A stretch of DNA of 64,000 nucleotides. Source: an uncultured Eubacteriales bacterium (GTDB taxonomy: Bacteria > Bacillota > Clostridia > Oscillospirales > Acutalibacteraceae). Positions within the stretch are counted from its first letter, which is position 1; every line of letters starts with the position of its first letter. The stretch covers positions 1 to 64,000 of the forward strand of contig CAKTEU010000005.1 in assembly GCA_934552855.1 (NCBI GenBank), written 5' to 3'. The position numbers were made by a program, and so were the translations under genes. Below the pieces are notes generated by a model. It made no database searches, had not been told where the DNA came from, and worked only from the letters and a program-made list of their open reading frames with translations. Below, piece by piece: positions 49,902 through 59,627 of the stretch.

Positions 49902-50593
49902 ATTAAATCCTCCGTAATTCTTTTAAAATCATCAATTATTTCGGAAAGTCTTTTCACCTCATCCGGTTCGGTTCCGGCTTTTTGAAGTGCGTTTTTACGT
50001 TTTTCAAGGCGTAAAAGCTGATTATTCAAGTATACAGCCGCTGCTTCGTCATCGTTTTCAGGCAATGTACCAGTAAAAATTCTTGCCGGCGTGTAATTAT
50101 ATTTTTCACCCGTAAACTCGGCGGCAATCACGCAGTAACAGTGTTTTCCGTCAAGGCAGCATTTTTCTCGTACAATTTTAAAGCCGTGCTCAAAAAGAAA
50201 ACGTCTTACGTCCTCCTGGTGGCTCATAGGCTGAAGAACAAGGCGATACTTTTTGTTATACACCCATTCGGTTCTTGAAAGAATCTCTTTTATCAAAAGT
50301 CCGCCCATGCCGGCAATAATTATATCGTCACAGCAGTCTTTGTCAATGCTGTCAAGGCCGTTTGAAAGAGCTGTTGTTATTGAATTTGAAAAGGAATATG
50401 TTTCAATCGTTTTTTTTGCGTTTTCAAGCGGCATTTTCCTAAGGTCGGCCGCAACAGCCGAAGGTGAAACGCCGCTTTGCAAAAGATATACGGGTATGTA
50501 TGCGTGATCGGTTCCGATATCGGCAATTCTTGAGCCGTTTCTTACAAGCGAGGCCACAAGGGAAAGTCTTGAATCAAGATTAATTGTTTTCAA
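49898..50593 (-). CDS. trmK: tRNA (adenine-22-N1)-methyltransferase TrmK
   Basis: TrmK methylates A22 of tRNA with S-adenosylmethionine. The protein has 231 residues from TTG at 50593. It shows the Rossmann-type SAM motif IADIGTDHAYIPVYL, DDIIIAGMGG (the catalytic-site region), LQPMSHQEDVRRFLFEHGF and a C-terminal coiled coil. The TTG start is chosen because AAAAGGAGTGAGATT precedes it directly. The longer frame to 50623 would begin inside the terminator of the gene upstream. Confidence 0.9.
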   Translation of the reverse strand: MKTINLDSRLSLVASLVRNGSRIADIGTDHAYIPVYLLQSGVSPSAVAADLRKMPLENAKKTIETYSFSNSITTALSNGLDSIDKDCCDDIIIAGMGGLLIKEILSRTEWVYNKKYRLVLQPMSHQEDVRRFLFEHGFKIVREKCCLDGKHCYCVIAAEFTGEKYNYTPARIFTGTLPENDDEAAAVYLNNQLLRLEKRKNALQKAGTEPDEVKRLSEIIDDFKRITEDLI

Positions 50594-50615
50594 AATCTCA
50601 CTCCTTTTAAAAAAA

Positions 50616-50639
50616 TCAGCCACCGTAAAAGGTGGCTGA
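50616..50639 (-). terminator. Terminator of the DUF1858 gene
   Basis: Minus strand TCAGCCACC-TTTTAC-GGTGGCTGA followed by TTTTTT, ending 23 bases before the trmK start. Confidence 0.85.
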
Positions 50640-50656
50640 CGAAAATAATAATAAAC

Positions 50657-50860
50657 TTATTTTGAAGCAAGATATTCGTTGACTCTTGAAACAAGCTCGT
50701 CAGCATCAACACCGTGAACGGCACAGGCTTCCTCAACAGATTCGCCCCTTGCCGACGGGCAACCGAGACAATGCATTCCCATTTCAAAGAAGAACATTGC
50801 TGTTCCTCTGTCAGCATCAAGAATATCGCCGATAAGCATATCTTTTGTAATTTCTTTCAT
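50657..50860 (-). CDS. DUF1858 domain protein
   Basis: The 67-residue protein is a complete DUF1858 domain: ITKDMLIGDILDADRGTAMF, then FFEMGMHCLGCPSARGESVE with the conserved CxxC. The domain is found alone or fused to redox and iron-sulfur proteins in anaerobes; a redox or cluster-linked role is inferred. It has its own terminator. No obvious partner lies next to it. Confidence 0.85.
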   Translation of the reverse strand: MKEITKDMLIGDILDADRGTAMFFFEMGMHCLGCPSARGESVEEACAVHGVDADELVSRVNEYLASK

Positions 50861-50926
50861 ATCAAAAGTCCTCTCAGTTTTATTAACAGCCTTTGTAAAA
50901 ACAAAGCAAATTATTCGCTTTTGTTT

Positions 50927-51433
50927 TTAAAGCATGAATTTTTTAACCATAAGAATGATTACAATACCCATCTTTACGCAAAGACCAGTCATAAGGATAT
51001 TAAGAATTACAACAGCCTTTTCTTCATCGCCCTCTTTTTTTGCCTTTGAATAAATAATAAGGCCGACAATGGCAAAGATGAATGAGAAGAATCTTGCAGC
51101 TCTTGAAGCGATAGCGTACTTTTCGGCTTTTGCAGCCTTTTTTGCAGCCTTGAGTTCCGCCTTAATTTCCTTTTTGCTTCTGATTTCGGCAACAGGTGCA
51201 GCAGCAACAGGTGCAGCATCGGCAACCGGTTCTTCAATAGCAGCGGGTTCTTCGGTTGCAACGGCAACAGCAGCGTCAAAAGCTTCGGCCGCCGGAGCAG
51301 CTTCCGGCTGAGTATAAACATTAGCGGCAGGTTCGGCAGCATATGCGTCATTTTGAGGTTCAACTTTTTGACCGCAAATGAAGCAAAAATCAGAATTGTC
51401 GTCAATTTCATTTCCACAGAATTTACAAACCAT
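50927..51433 (-). CDS. Zinc-ribbon membrane protein
   Basis: The 168-residue protein starts with a zinc ribbon (CKFCGNEIDDNSDFCFICGQ, two CxxC pairs), then a linker very rich in Ala, Glu and Pro (about 40-95), a Lys/Ala helix, and two hydrophobic segments (about 115-165) likely in the membrane. ATG at 51433 follows TTAGGGGGATG, and the zinc ribbon begins right there, so the longer frame to 51529 is rejected. The function is unknown; the ribbon should face the cytoplasm. A promoter lies at 51465-51493. Confidence 0.75.
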   Translation of the reverse strand: MVCKFCGNEIDDNSDFCFICGQKVEPQNDAYAAEPAANVYTQPEAAPAAEAFDAAVAVATEEPAAIEEPVADAAPVAAAPVAEIRSKKEIKAELKAAKKAAKAEKYAIASRAARFFSFIFAIVGLIIYSKAKKEGDEEKAVVILNILMTGLCVKMGIVIILMVKKFML

Positions 51434-51464
51434 AGAGAAACATCCCCCTAAAATTTTATAGTTA

Positions 51465-51493
51465 ATTATATCATTTACTTTTGAATTTGACAA
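51465..51493 (-). promoter_or_regulatory. Promoter of the zinc-ribbon gene
   Basis: Minus strand TTGTCA, 17-base spacer, TATAAT. Confidence 0.7.
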
Positions 51494-51554
51494 TAGAATA
51501 TCCAATAATTTTTGCAGGAAACGATGCATTTTTTATAAAATTGAGTAAAACACC

Positions 51555-51583
51555 TTGAAACTGTCGCTGTTTTACTGTAAAAT
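51555..51583 (+). promoter_or_regulatory. Promoter of the ABC-F gene
   Basis: TTGAAA, 17-base spacer, TAAAAT, 25 bases before the start codon. Confidence 0.65.
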
Positions 51584-51607
51584 ACTATTAATTACGAAAA
51601 AAGTGAT

Positions 51608-53530
51608 GTGAAAAAATTGTCTCTTATATCTGCGCACAACTTGTCTCTTTCATTTTCAGAAAGAACTATATTTTCGAATATTTCGTTTGATGTTTATAAA
51701 AAGAATAAAATCGGATTTATCGGCGTTAACGGTGCCGGAAAATCAACCCTTTTTAAAGTAATTACCGGAAAGCTTCAGCCCGATGAGGGCGGAGTTTTTA
51801 TCGGACGTGACACTGTCATAGGTTACATGGAACAGCACGCCTGTTCAAGCAGTGAAAAAACAATGCTCGATGAACTGCTTACGGTTTTTGACGACGTTAT
51901 TGCCGCAGAAAAAGAACTTGACGAAATTTCAAAACGACTTATGCACGAAGAAAACGGAAGCACAGAACTGATTGCAAGACAGCAGTATCTTCTTGAGCTT
52001 TTTGAAAGGCGCGGTGGCTTAACATATCAAAGCAGAGCACGTTCGGCACTTTTAGGTCTTGGCTTTTTTGAAAGCGATTTTTCGCTTCCCTGCTCGGTTC
52101 TCAGCGGCGGTCAAAGATCAAAGGTTTCGCTTGCAAAACTTCTGCTGTCAGGTGCAGAGCTTCTTTTACTTGATGAGCCGACAAACCATCTTGACATTGA
52201 AAGCGTGACTTGGCTCGAAAACTGGCTTTCGGAATTTTCCGGCAGTGCGATTATCATCTCCCATGACAGATATTTTCTTGATAAGGTTACAAACCGTACA
52301 TTTGAGCTTGAAAACGGAAAGCTTTATGTTTCAGACGGAAACTATTCACGATATCATGAACTGAAAGCCGAACGAAAAAAAACGGCAGAACGTGAGTACA
52401 ATGCAAAAATCAAAGAGGTTGAGCGCATCAAAGGCATTATTGAACAGCAAAAAACGTTCAGCCAAGAACGCAACTATATCACAATCGCTTCAAAACAAAA
52501 GTCAATTGACCGAATTTTGGACAGTCTTGAAAAACCCGAGCAAGAGCTTTCTTCAATCCATTTCAGTTTTAAAACGGAACTTGTCAGCGGAAACGACGTG
52601 CTTATTTGTGAAAACGTTTCAAAAGAATTTGATAACAAGCCGCTTTTTAAAGATGTTTCGCTTCTTATTAAAAAAGGTGAACGGGTTTTTATCACAGGTG
52701 AAAACGGCTGCGGAAAATCGACGCTTTTAAAAATTATCCTCGGAAAGCTTCGCCGTGACAGCGGAAAAATCAACCTTGGTGCAAACGTTAAAACCGGATA
52801 TTTTGACCAAACGCTCGCAGAGATTTCATCAAACAAAACCGTTCTTGACGAAATTTGGGACGATTACAGAAAGCTTAACGAAACAACAATCAGATGTGCA
52901 CTTGCCGCATTCCTTTTCAAAGGTGACGATGTTTACAAAATCACATCATCGCTTTCCGGCGGCGAAAAAGCAAGACTTGCCCTTTTGAAGCTTATGCTTT
53001 CCGGCGCAAACTTTCTTATTCTTGATGAACCGACGAACCATCTTGACATTAAAAGTCGTGAGGCCCTTGAAAGCTCGTTTGATACTTTTGACGGAACAAT
53101 GCTTGTTGTTTCGCACGACCGATACTTCATCAACCGCCTTGCAACACGTGTGGTACGACTGCACAAGGGTGGCGTTGACAGCTATGACGGAAATTACGAC
53201 TACTATGTTGAGCACAAAATTGAGCGTAACATTGAACCGGCAAAAAAAGAAATCAAGCCCAAAGAAAACACATATAAAAAGCAAAAGGAACTTGAAAGCC
53301 TCAAGCGCAGAACCAAGGGAAAAATATCCCGCCTTGAAGCGGAAATTGATCTTCTTGACGAAAAGCTTTTTTCAATTCAAAGCGAGATTTCATCGCCCGA
53401 TAATTCCGCCGACTATGAAAAAATTCTTTCACTCACCGATGAACTCAATCAGACAACGAACAAGCAGGAAGAACTTATGCTTCAATGGCAGGAACTGACC
53501 GAAGAGCTTGAAAAACTTGAAACGGAATAA
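51608..53530 (+). CDS. ABC-F family ATPase
   Basis: ABC-F proteins bind the ribosomal E site and relieve stalls or protect from antibiotics. The 640-residue protein has two ABC cassettes: Walker A GVNGAGKST and GENGCGKST, signatures LSGGQRSKVSLAKLLLSG and LSGGEKARLALLKL, and DEPTNHLDIE/DEPTNHLDIK. The linker between them (about 235-320) is charged, and a coiled coil ends the protein (about 560-640). No membrane domain is present. The coiled coil and linker fit housekeeping Uup/YdiF-like members better than resistance factors. The start is GTG; ATG two bases earlier is out of frame. Confidence 0.9.
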   Translation: MKKLSLISAHNLSLSFSERTIFSNISFDVYKKNKIGFIGVNGAGKSTLFKVITGKLQPDEGGVFIGRDTVIGYMEQHACSSSEKTMLDELLTVFDDVIAAEKELDEISKRLMHEENGSTELIARQQYLLELFERRGGLTYQSRARSALLGLGFFESDFSLPCSVLSGGQRSKVSLAKLLLSGAELLLLDEPTNHLDIESVTWLENWLSEFSGSAIIISHDRYFLDKVTNRTFELENGKLYVSDGNYSRYHELKAERKKTAEREYNAKIKEVERIKGIIEQQKTFSQERNYITIASKQKSIDRILDSLEKPEQELSSIHFSFKTELVSGNDVLICENVSKEFDNKPLFKDVSLLIKKGERVFITGENGCGKSTLLKIILGKLRRDSGKINLGANVKTGYFDQTLAEISSNKTVLDEIWDDYRKLNETTIRCALAAFLFKGDDVYKITSSLSGGEKARLALLKLMLSGANFLILDEPTNHLDIKSREALESSFDTFDGTMLVVSHDRYFINRLATRVVRLHKGGVDSYDGNYDYYVEHKIERNIEPAKKEIKPKENTYKKQKELESLKRRTKGKISRLEAEIDLLDEKLFSIQSEISSPDNSADYEKILSLTDELNQTTNKQEELMLQWQELTEELEKLETE

Positions 53531-53548
53531 GGATAGCAGACACTTTAT

Positions 53549-54204
53549 ATGAAAAAACTTTTTCAGGCAATCCGCAAAAAGACAACGAAACAGTGAAACA
53601 ACTAATTGAAAAAAAGCCTGAACTTGTAAACTGTATTGCAAAACAGCCGCCGAAAAAAGATGACGGACAGTCTCCTTTGCAAGTTGCGATTAAAACGAAC
53701 AACTTTGAAATTGCAAATTTTTTACTTGATTGTGGTGCCGATGTCAATTTTATCGAACCGGAAGGCAGCTATGACGATTGGCGTATGCCGGTTTTGAATT
53801 TTGCAATTCTTGCAACGGTAATGAATTGCAGACACAACACAAAATTTGACAGCGGCGAAAAGGTATTTTTCCAAGAGCACTCTTCAAAAGAGGAAGCCGA
53901 CGCTTCATTTGAAATTTCAAAACGGATTCTTGAAATGGGTGCAGATACAAGCCAAAAGGAATCCCGAGGTGCAAGCTGCGTTTGGCGGCTTTGCAGATCC
54001 GCCGAAGATATTCTTCCGAGCTATTCTTGGGGCGAGCATCGTGTTTTTGACAGTGCAGAGGTTACTCCTGAATGGAAGAACGATCTTAGCAGAATTTTTA
54101 TGATTTTAAAAAATTTCGGTGCCGATTTTAATGATGAAGCAATCAAGAGTTATTATACCGAGACCGATCACCCCGTAAGACCTTTTCTTTTGGCGGTACA
54201 ATAA
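53549..54204 (+). pseudogene. Ankyrin-repeat protein gene, frameshifted near its start
   Basis: The open frame from GTG 53593 encodes 203 residues with ankyrin-type repeats (QSPLQVAIKTNNFEIANFLL, DCGADVNF; DASFEISKRILEMGADTSQK). The natural N-terminus lies in another frame: ATG at 53549 reads MKKLFQAIRK and then hits TGA after five more codons. A shift of -1 in the A-run at 53576-53580 joins the two as MKKLFQAIRKKDNETVKQLI, a typical ankyrin start. So the gene has a one-base loss, a sequencing error, or frameshifting. The GTG start gives an N-terminally shortened product. The role is unknown. Confidence 0.6.
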
Positions 54205-54211
54205 AAAGCAA

Positions 54212-54242
54212 AGCACTTGTGCGTTCGGTTTGCACAAGTGCT
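54212..54242. terminator. Bidirectional terminator between the ankyrin gene and hisK
   Basis: An 11-pair stem AGCACTTGTGC / GCACAAGTGCT with T-runs on both strands, between convergent genes. Confidence 0.85.
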
Positions 54243-54260
54243 TTTTCCGTCTGTCGAGCA

Positions 54261-55082
54261 TTAAAGCGGACGTTCTTCAAAGCCGTTTTCGGTGATTACA
54301 TATGCGCTTTTGTATCCGCAGGAACGACAAAACGCTGCACAGTCATCAAAAGCAAAGTCAAGTGATTCGGTGCAATGAGCGTCGGAAGTAATCGTTATTC
54401 TCATATCACGTTTTTTTAAATGGTTCAAAATGAACCTTTGCGGATATGGAACCGTTCTTTTACAGCGATACATCGCCCCGGTGTTCACTTCAAAAATAAT
54501 GTTCGGGCAAGCGTCGCATATGCTGTCAATCGTTTCCAATGCGTTGAAGTGGTATTCTTTATTGCCATCATCAAACAAAGCACAATTTTCGTTGAACTTT
54601 TCAATCAAATCAAAATGTCCTGCAACGGTTGGCTTTTGCACGCAAACAAAATTATTAACAAGCGAAAAATAATGCTTTGCAAGCTTTTGAAAAGAACCGC
54701 CAAATTCCTTTTTTGCGCAATCAAGAAGAATTTCCGGTTTGTAATCAACAGGATACATTCTTTCGTCAAAATGAAGCTGATGAACAGAGCCGATTGTATA
54801 ATCAAAGTCCGTCGCATCAAACGGCAAACTGTCTCTGTCAAGTTCAATACCGTTTGCAATATAAATTTTTGAAGCATATTCCTTTTTCAATCGCTTTATT
54901 TCGCTCACATATTCCGGCATTCTGTCATACTCAACAGCATAGCCGCTTTCAAAAGGGAGCGGCGAATGAACCGAAAAACCGAGGCTTTCAAAAGAAAGAT
55001 TCTCTGCGGCTTTGATCATTTCTTCCGGTGTATTGCTTCCGTCGCAAAAAAGCGTATGCGTGTGGCAGTTTGATTTAGGCAT
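54261..55082 (-). CDS. hisK: Histidinol-phosphatase, PHP family
   Basis: This enzyme removes phosphate from histidinol phosphate, the penultimate step of histidine synthesis. The 273-residue protein has the PHP motifs NCHTHTLFCDGSNTPEEMI, LGFSVHSPLPF, ANGIELD, TIGSVHQLHF, GHFDLI, EVNTGAMYR and TSDAHC in order, all the metal ligands. Other PHP phosphatases look similar, so the substrate is likely rather than proven; no other his gene is nearby. It follows the mannosidase by 63 bases. ATG at 55082 is favoured over the GTG at 55091. Confidence 0.8.
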   Translation of the reverse strand: MPKSNCHTHTLFCDGSNTPEEMIKAAENLSFESLGFSVHSPLPFESGYAVEYDRMPEYVSEIKRLKKEYASKIYIANGIELDRDSLPFDATDFDYTIGSVHQLHFDERMYPVDYKPEILLDCAKKEFGGSFQKLAKHYFSLVNNFVCVQKPTVAGHFDLIEKFNENCALFDDGNKEYHFNALETIDSICDACPNIIFEVNTGAMYRCKRTVPYPQRFILNHLKKRDMRITITSDAHCTESLDFAFDDCAAFCRSCGYKSAYVITENGFEERPL

Positions 55083-55145
55083 GGCTTTCACTTCTTTCAG
55101 AAAAATCCAAGGGGAAACGAATCAGCGTTTCCCCTTTTGGCGGTA

Positions 55146-58100
55146 TTATGATTTGTTGGGCGTTTTTTTGCTTCTTCTGAGGTTCTTTTTGTGCTTGCGT
55201 TTTTGGGAATGAGACATTTTAAAATCAAACTTTCTTCCCTCAACTCTGTCGTAAAGCGCACTGTTAAGACGAATCAAACGAGTATCAAAAGTTTCTGTTG
55301 CGGCAAGAATCAAAAGTCCGCCGTCTTCGGGAAGTTTAATCTCGTCAAAATTCTCGGTGTTGATCTCATACATGAAGAAATAAAGCTGAGATGCAATATT
55401 GTCGCCGTTCTTTGAATGTGAATGTGTGAACTCATAAGCAAGCTTGTCGGTCTTGATGAATGCGGTTTCGGCAAGATTATAAAGATCCCAGCCGCCGATT
55501 CTTTCATTTATTGACTGAACTTTGATTGAAGCCTTGCTTTCGCCAAGTCCAAAGTCATAAGCCTTATCGCCGTAAAGGCTTGCGGCAATAAAATACAATC
55601 TGTTGCCGTTTGTTTTGATTGTTTGGCCCTCACAGATGAGCGCATTAAATTCGGCGTTAACATCGCCCGTTTCAAATCTTACGCCGTTGCAGTCAATAAC
55701 CTTCGGGAAAAGTTCACAAGGAATTGAAACGTTGACTCCCGGAAGTGAGCAATCGACTCTGTTTGAATTAAAAGTCGTCGCCTTTGTGTTATACGGAAGG
55801 CTTACAACTCTTTGCTCGCACTTTGAAGCACTGTTGCAGGTAAGAAGAGTCAAGGCAAAAGTTTTTACTTCGTTCGGAGCAAGGTCGAAAACAAGTTTTC
55901 CGTCAACAACGGTAGCTTCACCGATTTCTTCTTCCGAAGCGTAAACTTCTCTTGCGCTGAGGATTCCGTTGCCGAGTGAGAGTTCGACTTTTCTTGCGTG
56001 GAAGCCTGCACCTTCGTTGACTCTGACGATAATCTCATCGGTAAGTTCGCTTTTTTTCAATGCACGGATAATTACATTATCATTGCTGATTGTCCCGAAT
56101 GAATACTCTCTGCCAAGTGAGCCTTCATGCTTATTCGTTGTAAAAACGGCCATCGGTTGATTAAAGAACCTTGCGTTAAGCTGGGTTTTTTCGGTGAAAT
56201 CACCCTTATGCGTATATATTGCATAGCCGTATCTGTTAAGGCCGAAGTCCATCATACCCTGAACACTGTCGTTTCGATAGTACTTTTTGGGCGAATGGAG
56301 AACTGTAAGACGAAGGGTTCTTTCGTCCTTCATTATCCAACCGTACTTTGAATCGCTGAAAATTGAAACGCCGCAGCCCCTGTTTTTGTCGCTGATATCC
56401 GCCCATTTTTGAGCAGGTACGCTATAAAGCTTTTTATCGGCTTTTTTTCTTTCAATCGTTCCGAGTCCGAGATCAAAAACGGCTTTACTGTTTTTGAGCC
56501 TGAAGCTGAAGCCGTTGTGAAGCACACGACAAAACTCACGCCACTCGATTTCGTTATATACGTTGACACGGTTTCCGCCTGCTGAAAGCGAAACATAGCG
56601 AACAAAAGTGGACTTTCCAACAGTTTGAGTAACCTTGATTGTTGCCCTTGCGGGACCGGGTTCAACAATTTCAAGCTTTCCTTTTTCGGCAAATTCCCAC
56701 GGGTACTTCATAACTTCTTTATACTTCATTTCCCACGCAGGATAGCTTCTGTCACCTTTATATTTATTAAGTTCAAATCTTATCGGCTTATTGAGAATTT
56801 CAAATTCGTCAAGTGTTTTATCGATAATCGAAGAAATGTCTCCGTTTTTATCAATCGAAACAATGTACTTATAATTTTCAAGCTTGTTGACGTTGATTCT
56901 TACGCCTGTATTCATTTCGCATGGTTCATAGCTGTAAAGAACATCAAAAACTTTGAAGCCGAGAGCCGGAACATTGGCGCAAAAGGTTGCTTTGATAAAG
57001 TTCTTGTCAACATAATTGACCTGAGACGGAACCTCGTGTCCCTCGCTGTTGAATACTCTGACGAACTTAAAACCGGCAGCCGGAATTGTAATATCGACCG
57101 GTTCCATTCTCGGCTGTTCAATACTGTTTGAAACAACAACGGCAATACCCTTTGTCCATGAAGTATCCATATTTTTGACAATTTCGCCTGCCGAACCTTC
57201 AAAGACATTTGAAAACTGGTTGAGCGAAAGAATGTAATCGTTCCACGAACGTTTATAAACACGTTCAACCGATGTTCCGGTGATATCATCATGGAAAGTG
57301 TGCGCAATAACACGCTTCCATGCTTTTTCAAGTTCGGTTTTCGGATACTTTGCGCCGCAGACGCTCATTGCGATAACCGAGCTTCTTTCTGCCATATCGG
57401 CAAGCTCTTCGCTTCGCCTGTTGCAGCGTTTTGAAAACGAACGAGATGTATATGAACCGACGCCGTGGTTGGTCATCAAAAGTTCGTTGTTCCAACGAGG
57501 AAGTTTGTTGATGTCCGAAAGTTCAAGGTTGCTAAGGTCGTCAAAAAACTCTGTCGGCGAAGCCGAAAGAACCTTGATATCAGACGAATCGTTCTGCGAA
57601 ACCTCGGCGTCAACCGTTTTTGCCGATTCCTCTTTCGGTGCACCGCCGACATCGCCTACCCCGTGATAGCCGAGCGTCCAACCGAAGTCAAAATCTTTTA
57701 TGTTTTTATTGAGCTTTTTGATAAGCTTCGGATTGGTTCTGACTTTTTTGAATGTTGTGCAATATGACTTACTGTCAAGCGAAGCAAAAATTGCCTTTCC
57801 GTTTGAACCGTACCAAAGACCAATGTCAAACGGAATGCCGTATGCACTGCCCCATGAAAGCTTTTGGGTTGAAAAACCTTTGAGATTTGCGTGTTCGGCA
57901 ACAGCCGGAAGTGCCCAGCCGAAGCCAAAGCAATCCGGAAGAAAAATATCATTGCTTTTTATGCCGAACTTTTTTTGGAAGTATCCGTTTCCGTAAAGCA
58001 CATTTCTGAAAAGAAGTTCCGGTGAAGGAACATTGACATCGCCGTTTTCATAGCAGCTTCCGGTAACATTCCATCTTCCGTCGGCAATATACTTTTTAAG

Positions 58101-58313
58101 CTCTTCAAACTTTTCGGGATAATACTCTTCAAAAAGTTCATAGCGGTATGCACCCTCAAAGTTGAAGCGATAGTTCGGATACTTTTCAAAAAGACTGAAG
58201 TTATCATTCAGCGTTTTTGGAAGGCAGGTGTCGATGACATACTCAAAATCCCAGTTCCAAACCGTGTCAAGATGTGCCGTGGCAATTGTATAAATTCTTT
58301 TTTCTTCTGTCAT
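55146..58313 (-). CDS. Alpha-mannosidase, glycoside hydrolase family 38
   Basis: The 1055-residue enzyme removes alpha-mannose residues. ATAHLDTVWNWDFEY opens it (metal ligands His and Asp), FLPDCFGFGWALPAVAEHAN holds the catalytic nucleophile Asp region, GYHGVGDVGGAPKEE and HTFHDDITGTSVERVYKRS carry further metal and substrate residues. A central helical bundle and C-terminal beta-sandwich domains follow. There is no signal peptide, so it acts on imported oligosaccharides. The end is unusual: a basic tail of about 25 residues (HSQKRKHKKNLRRSKK). It lies 15 bases after the M28 peptidase gene. GGGAGA precedes the ATG. Confidence 0.92.
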   Translation of the reverse strand: MTEEKRIYTIATAHLDTVWNWDFEYVIDTCLPKTLNDNFSLFEKYPNYRFNFEGAYRYELFEEYYPEKFEELKKYIADGRWNVTGSCYENGDVNVPSPELLFRNVLYGNGYFQKKFGIKSNDIFLPDCFGFGWALPAVAEHANLKGFSTQKLSWGSAYGIPFDIGLWYGSNGKAIFASLDSKSYCTTFKKVRTNPKLIKKLNKNIKDFDFGWTLGYHGVGDVGGAPKEESAKTVDAEVSQNDSSDIKVLSASPTEFFDDLSNLELSDINKLPRWNNELLMTNHGVGSYTSRSFSKRCNRRSEELADMAERSSVIAMSVCGAKYPKTELEKAWKRVIAHTFHDDITGTSVERVYKRSWNDYILSLNQFSNVFEGSAGEIVKNMDTSWTKGIAVVVSNSIEQPRMEPVDITIPAAGFKFVRVFNSEGHEVPSQVNYVDKNFIKATFCANVPALGFKVFDVLYSYEPCEMNTGVRINVNKLENYKYIVSIDKNGDISSIIDKTLDEFEILNKPIRFELNKYKGDRSYPAWEMKYKEVMKYPWEFAEKGKLEIVEPGPARATIKVTQTVGKSTFVRYVSLSAGGNRVNVYNEIEWREFCRVLHNGFSFRLKNSKAVFDLGLGTIERKKADKKLYSVPAQKWADISDKNRGCGVSIFSDSKYGWIMKDERTLRLTVLHSPKKYYRNDSVQGMMDFGLNRYGYAIYTHKGDFTEKTQLNARFFNQPMAVFTTNKHEGSLGREYSFGTISNDNVIIRALKKSELTDEIIVRVNEGAGFHARKVELSLGNGILSAREVYASEEEIGEATVVDGKLVFDLAPNEVKTFALTLLTCNSASKCEQRVVSLPYNTKATTFNSNRVDCSLPGVNVSIPCELFPKVIDCNGVRFETGDVNAEFNALICEGQTIKTNGNRLYFIAASLYGDKAYDFGLGESKASIKVQSINERIGGWDLYNLAETAFIKTDKLAYEFTHSHSKNGDNIASQLYFFMYEINTENFDEIKLPEDGGLLILAATETFDTRLIRLNSALYDRVEGRKFDFKMSHSQKRKHKKNLRRSKKTPNKS

Positions 58314-58328
58314 AATTTTCTCCCTGCC

Positions 58329-59627
58329 TTATTTCTTAGATCTGTTTTTTTCATATATTTTTATCCCGCCCTTGCTGTCGTAAAGTTTTGCGGCTTCAAG
58401 ACAAATATCAAGCGAAAGATTTATGCAATCTTCATTAATATTGGTCCATGTGTCCTCACGGGTGTGATAATATGTTTTAGGATTATGATTCACTCCGCAA
58501 AAGCCACAGGCACGAATGCCGTATTTTGAAAAACCTTCGGCATCAACGGCACCGGGATAAATTGATGCACGTTTCATTTCAAGTCCGTTGTTCATTCCGG
58601 CTTCAAAAAGGAGATCACCGACCGCTTCGCTGTCCTTGACCGTCCCGGTGCAGCCCTGAGTATAAATCTGCATCTGTTCGATTTCTCGCATTGTGTCAAG
58701 AGTAATTGCAACGGTTTCAGTTTGCTTAAGTTCATTTTTGTGCTTTTTTGCAAAAGCTTTTGCACCCCGAAGCCCAGCCTCCTCGCTACCGGTTATAAGG
58801 CAACACACTTCGGTATTGGCAAAGCGAAAATCGTTATCTGCCATCTCTTTAAGCACACCCATAGCAATATAGCAGGCGGAAAGGTTATCGTTTGCACCGT
58901 CAACAACAACGTGCCAATTGATAAAGAAATACATACAAAAAATGAACGGAGCGAAGCAAAGCATCACGATTCCGAGCGGTTTCCAAAGTCCGCTGACAAT
59001 TTCCGGAACAAAGCCGAGCCTGAAAGTTGAGATTAACCTTGCAAGGGTAACAACAAAAATGAAGAACATTCCGACGATTGAAAAGCCCATAATCGGAGCG
59101 AGCGTTTTCATCTGGCCGTGGAGAGAAAACGTCCATTCATTCGCCGCATCGGCATGACCGGAAAAAATGATCCTCCTTTTGACTTCACCTGTGGGTTTTC
59201 TTTTTGCAAAAACATTCCTTGAAACCCTTTTCGGAAAGAGGAAGTCAACAAATTCGGCGTAAAAGAGAAATTCAAACAAAAACATAAGTATGCTCAAAAG
59301 CATGAGTACCGGCGGAATGATTGCCATAATCAATTCGCCTTTTGAACTGCCGGGGTAGATATACGACGGGAACAGCCAATATATCGCAATTGAAAGGAAG
59401 CAAAACGTGACAGCAATAATTATAAAGCCCATGAATGCGTGCGGGTGAAGTTTAAAATCTTCCATTATGACTTCATCGGCATAATTTTCAAGTTCGCTTT
59501 TGAAGTATTCCTGTGCGTCACGTTCGCTTTTTGAACCCGGCGAACGCTTTTTGAAGTTTTCGCATATGTAGCGGATTCCGTCTTTCATGTACTGTTTTGT
59601 TTCATTTCCGGATCTGAAACTGAACAT
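58329..59627 (-). CDS. Membrane M28-family metallopeptidase
   Basis: The 432-residue protein has four hydrophobic segments in two pairs (about 65-87, 98-120, 175-200, 220-245), with peptidase motifs around them. ISFSGHADAANEW-like and VVDGANDNLSACYIAMG supply the first metal ligands, GSEEAGLRGAKAF the catalytic Glu, then PGAVDAEGFSKYG and HTREDTW the last ligand. M28 enzymes are zinc aminopeptidases. The insertion of membrane segments into the peptidase fold is uncommon. It is the first gene before the GH38 mannosidase. GAGGAG precedes the ATG. Confidence 0.82.
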   Translation of the reverse strand: MFSFRSGNETKQYMKDGIRYICENFKKRSPGSKSERDAQEYFKSELENYADEVIMEDFKLHPHAFMGFIIIAVTFCFLSIAIYWLFPSYIYPGSSKGELIMAIIPPVLMLLSILMFLFEFLFYAEFVDFLFPKRVSRNVFAKRKPTGEVKRRIIFSGHADAANEWTFSLHGQMKTLAPIMGFSIVGMFFIFVVTLARLISTFRLGFVPEIVSGLWKPLGIVMLCFAPFIFCMYFFINWHVVVDGANDNLSACYIAMGVLKEMADNDFRFANTEVCCLITGSEEAGLRGAKAFAKKHKNELKQTETVAITLDTMREIEQMQIYTQGCTGTVKDSEAVGDLLFEAGMNNGLEMKRASIYPGAVDAEGFSKYGIRACGFCGVNHNPKTYYHTREDTWTNINEDCINLSLDICLEAAKLYDSKGGIKIYEKNRSKK

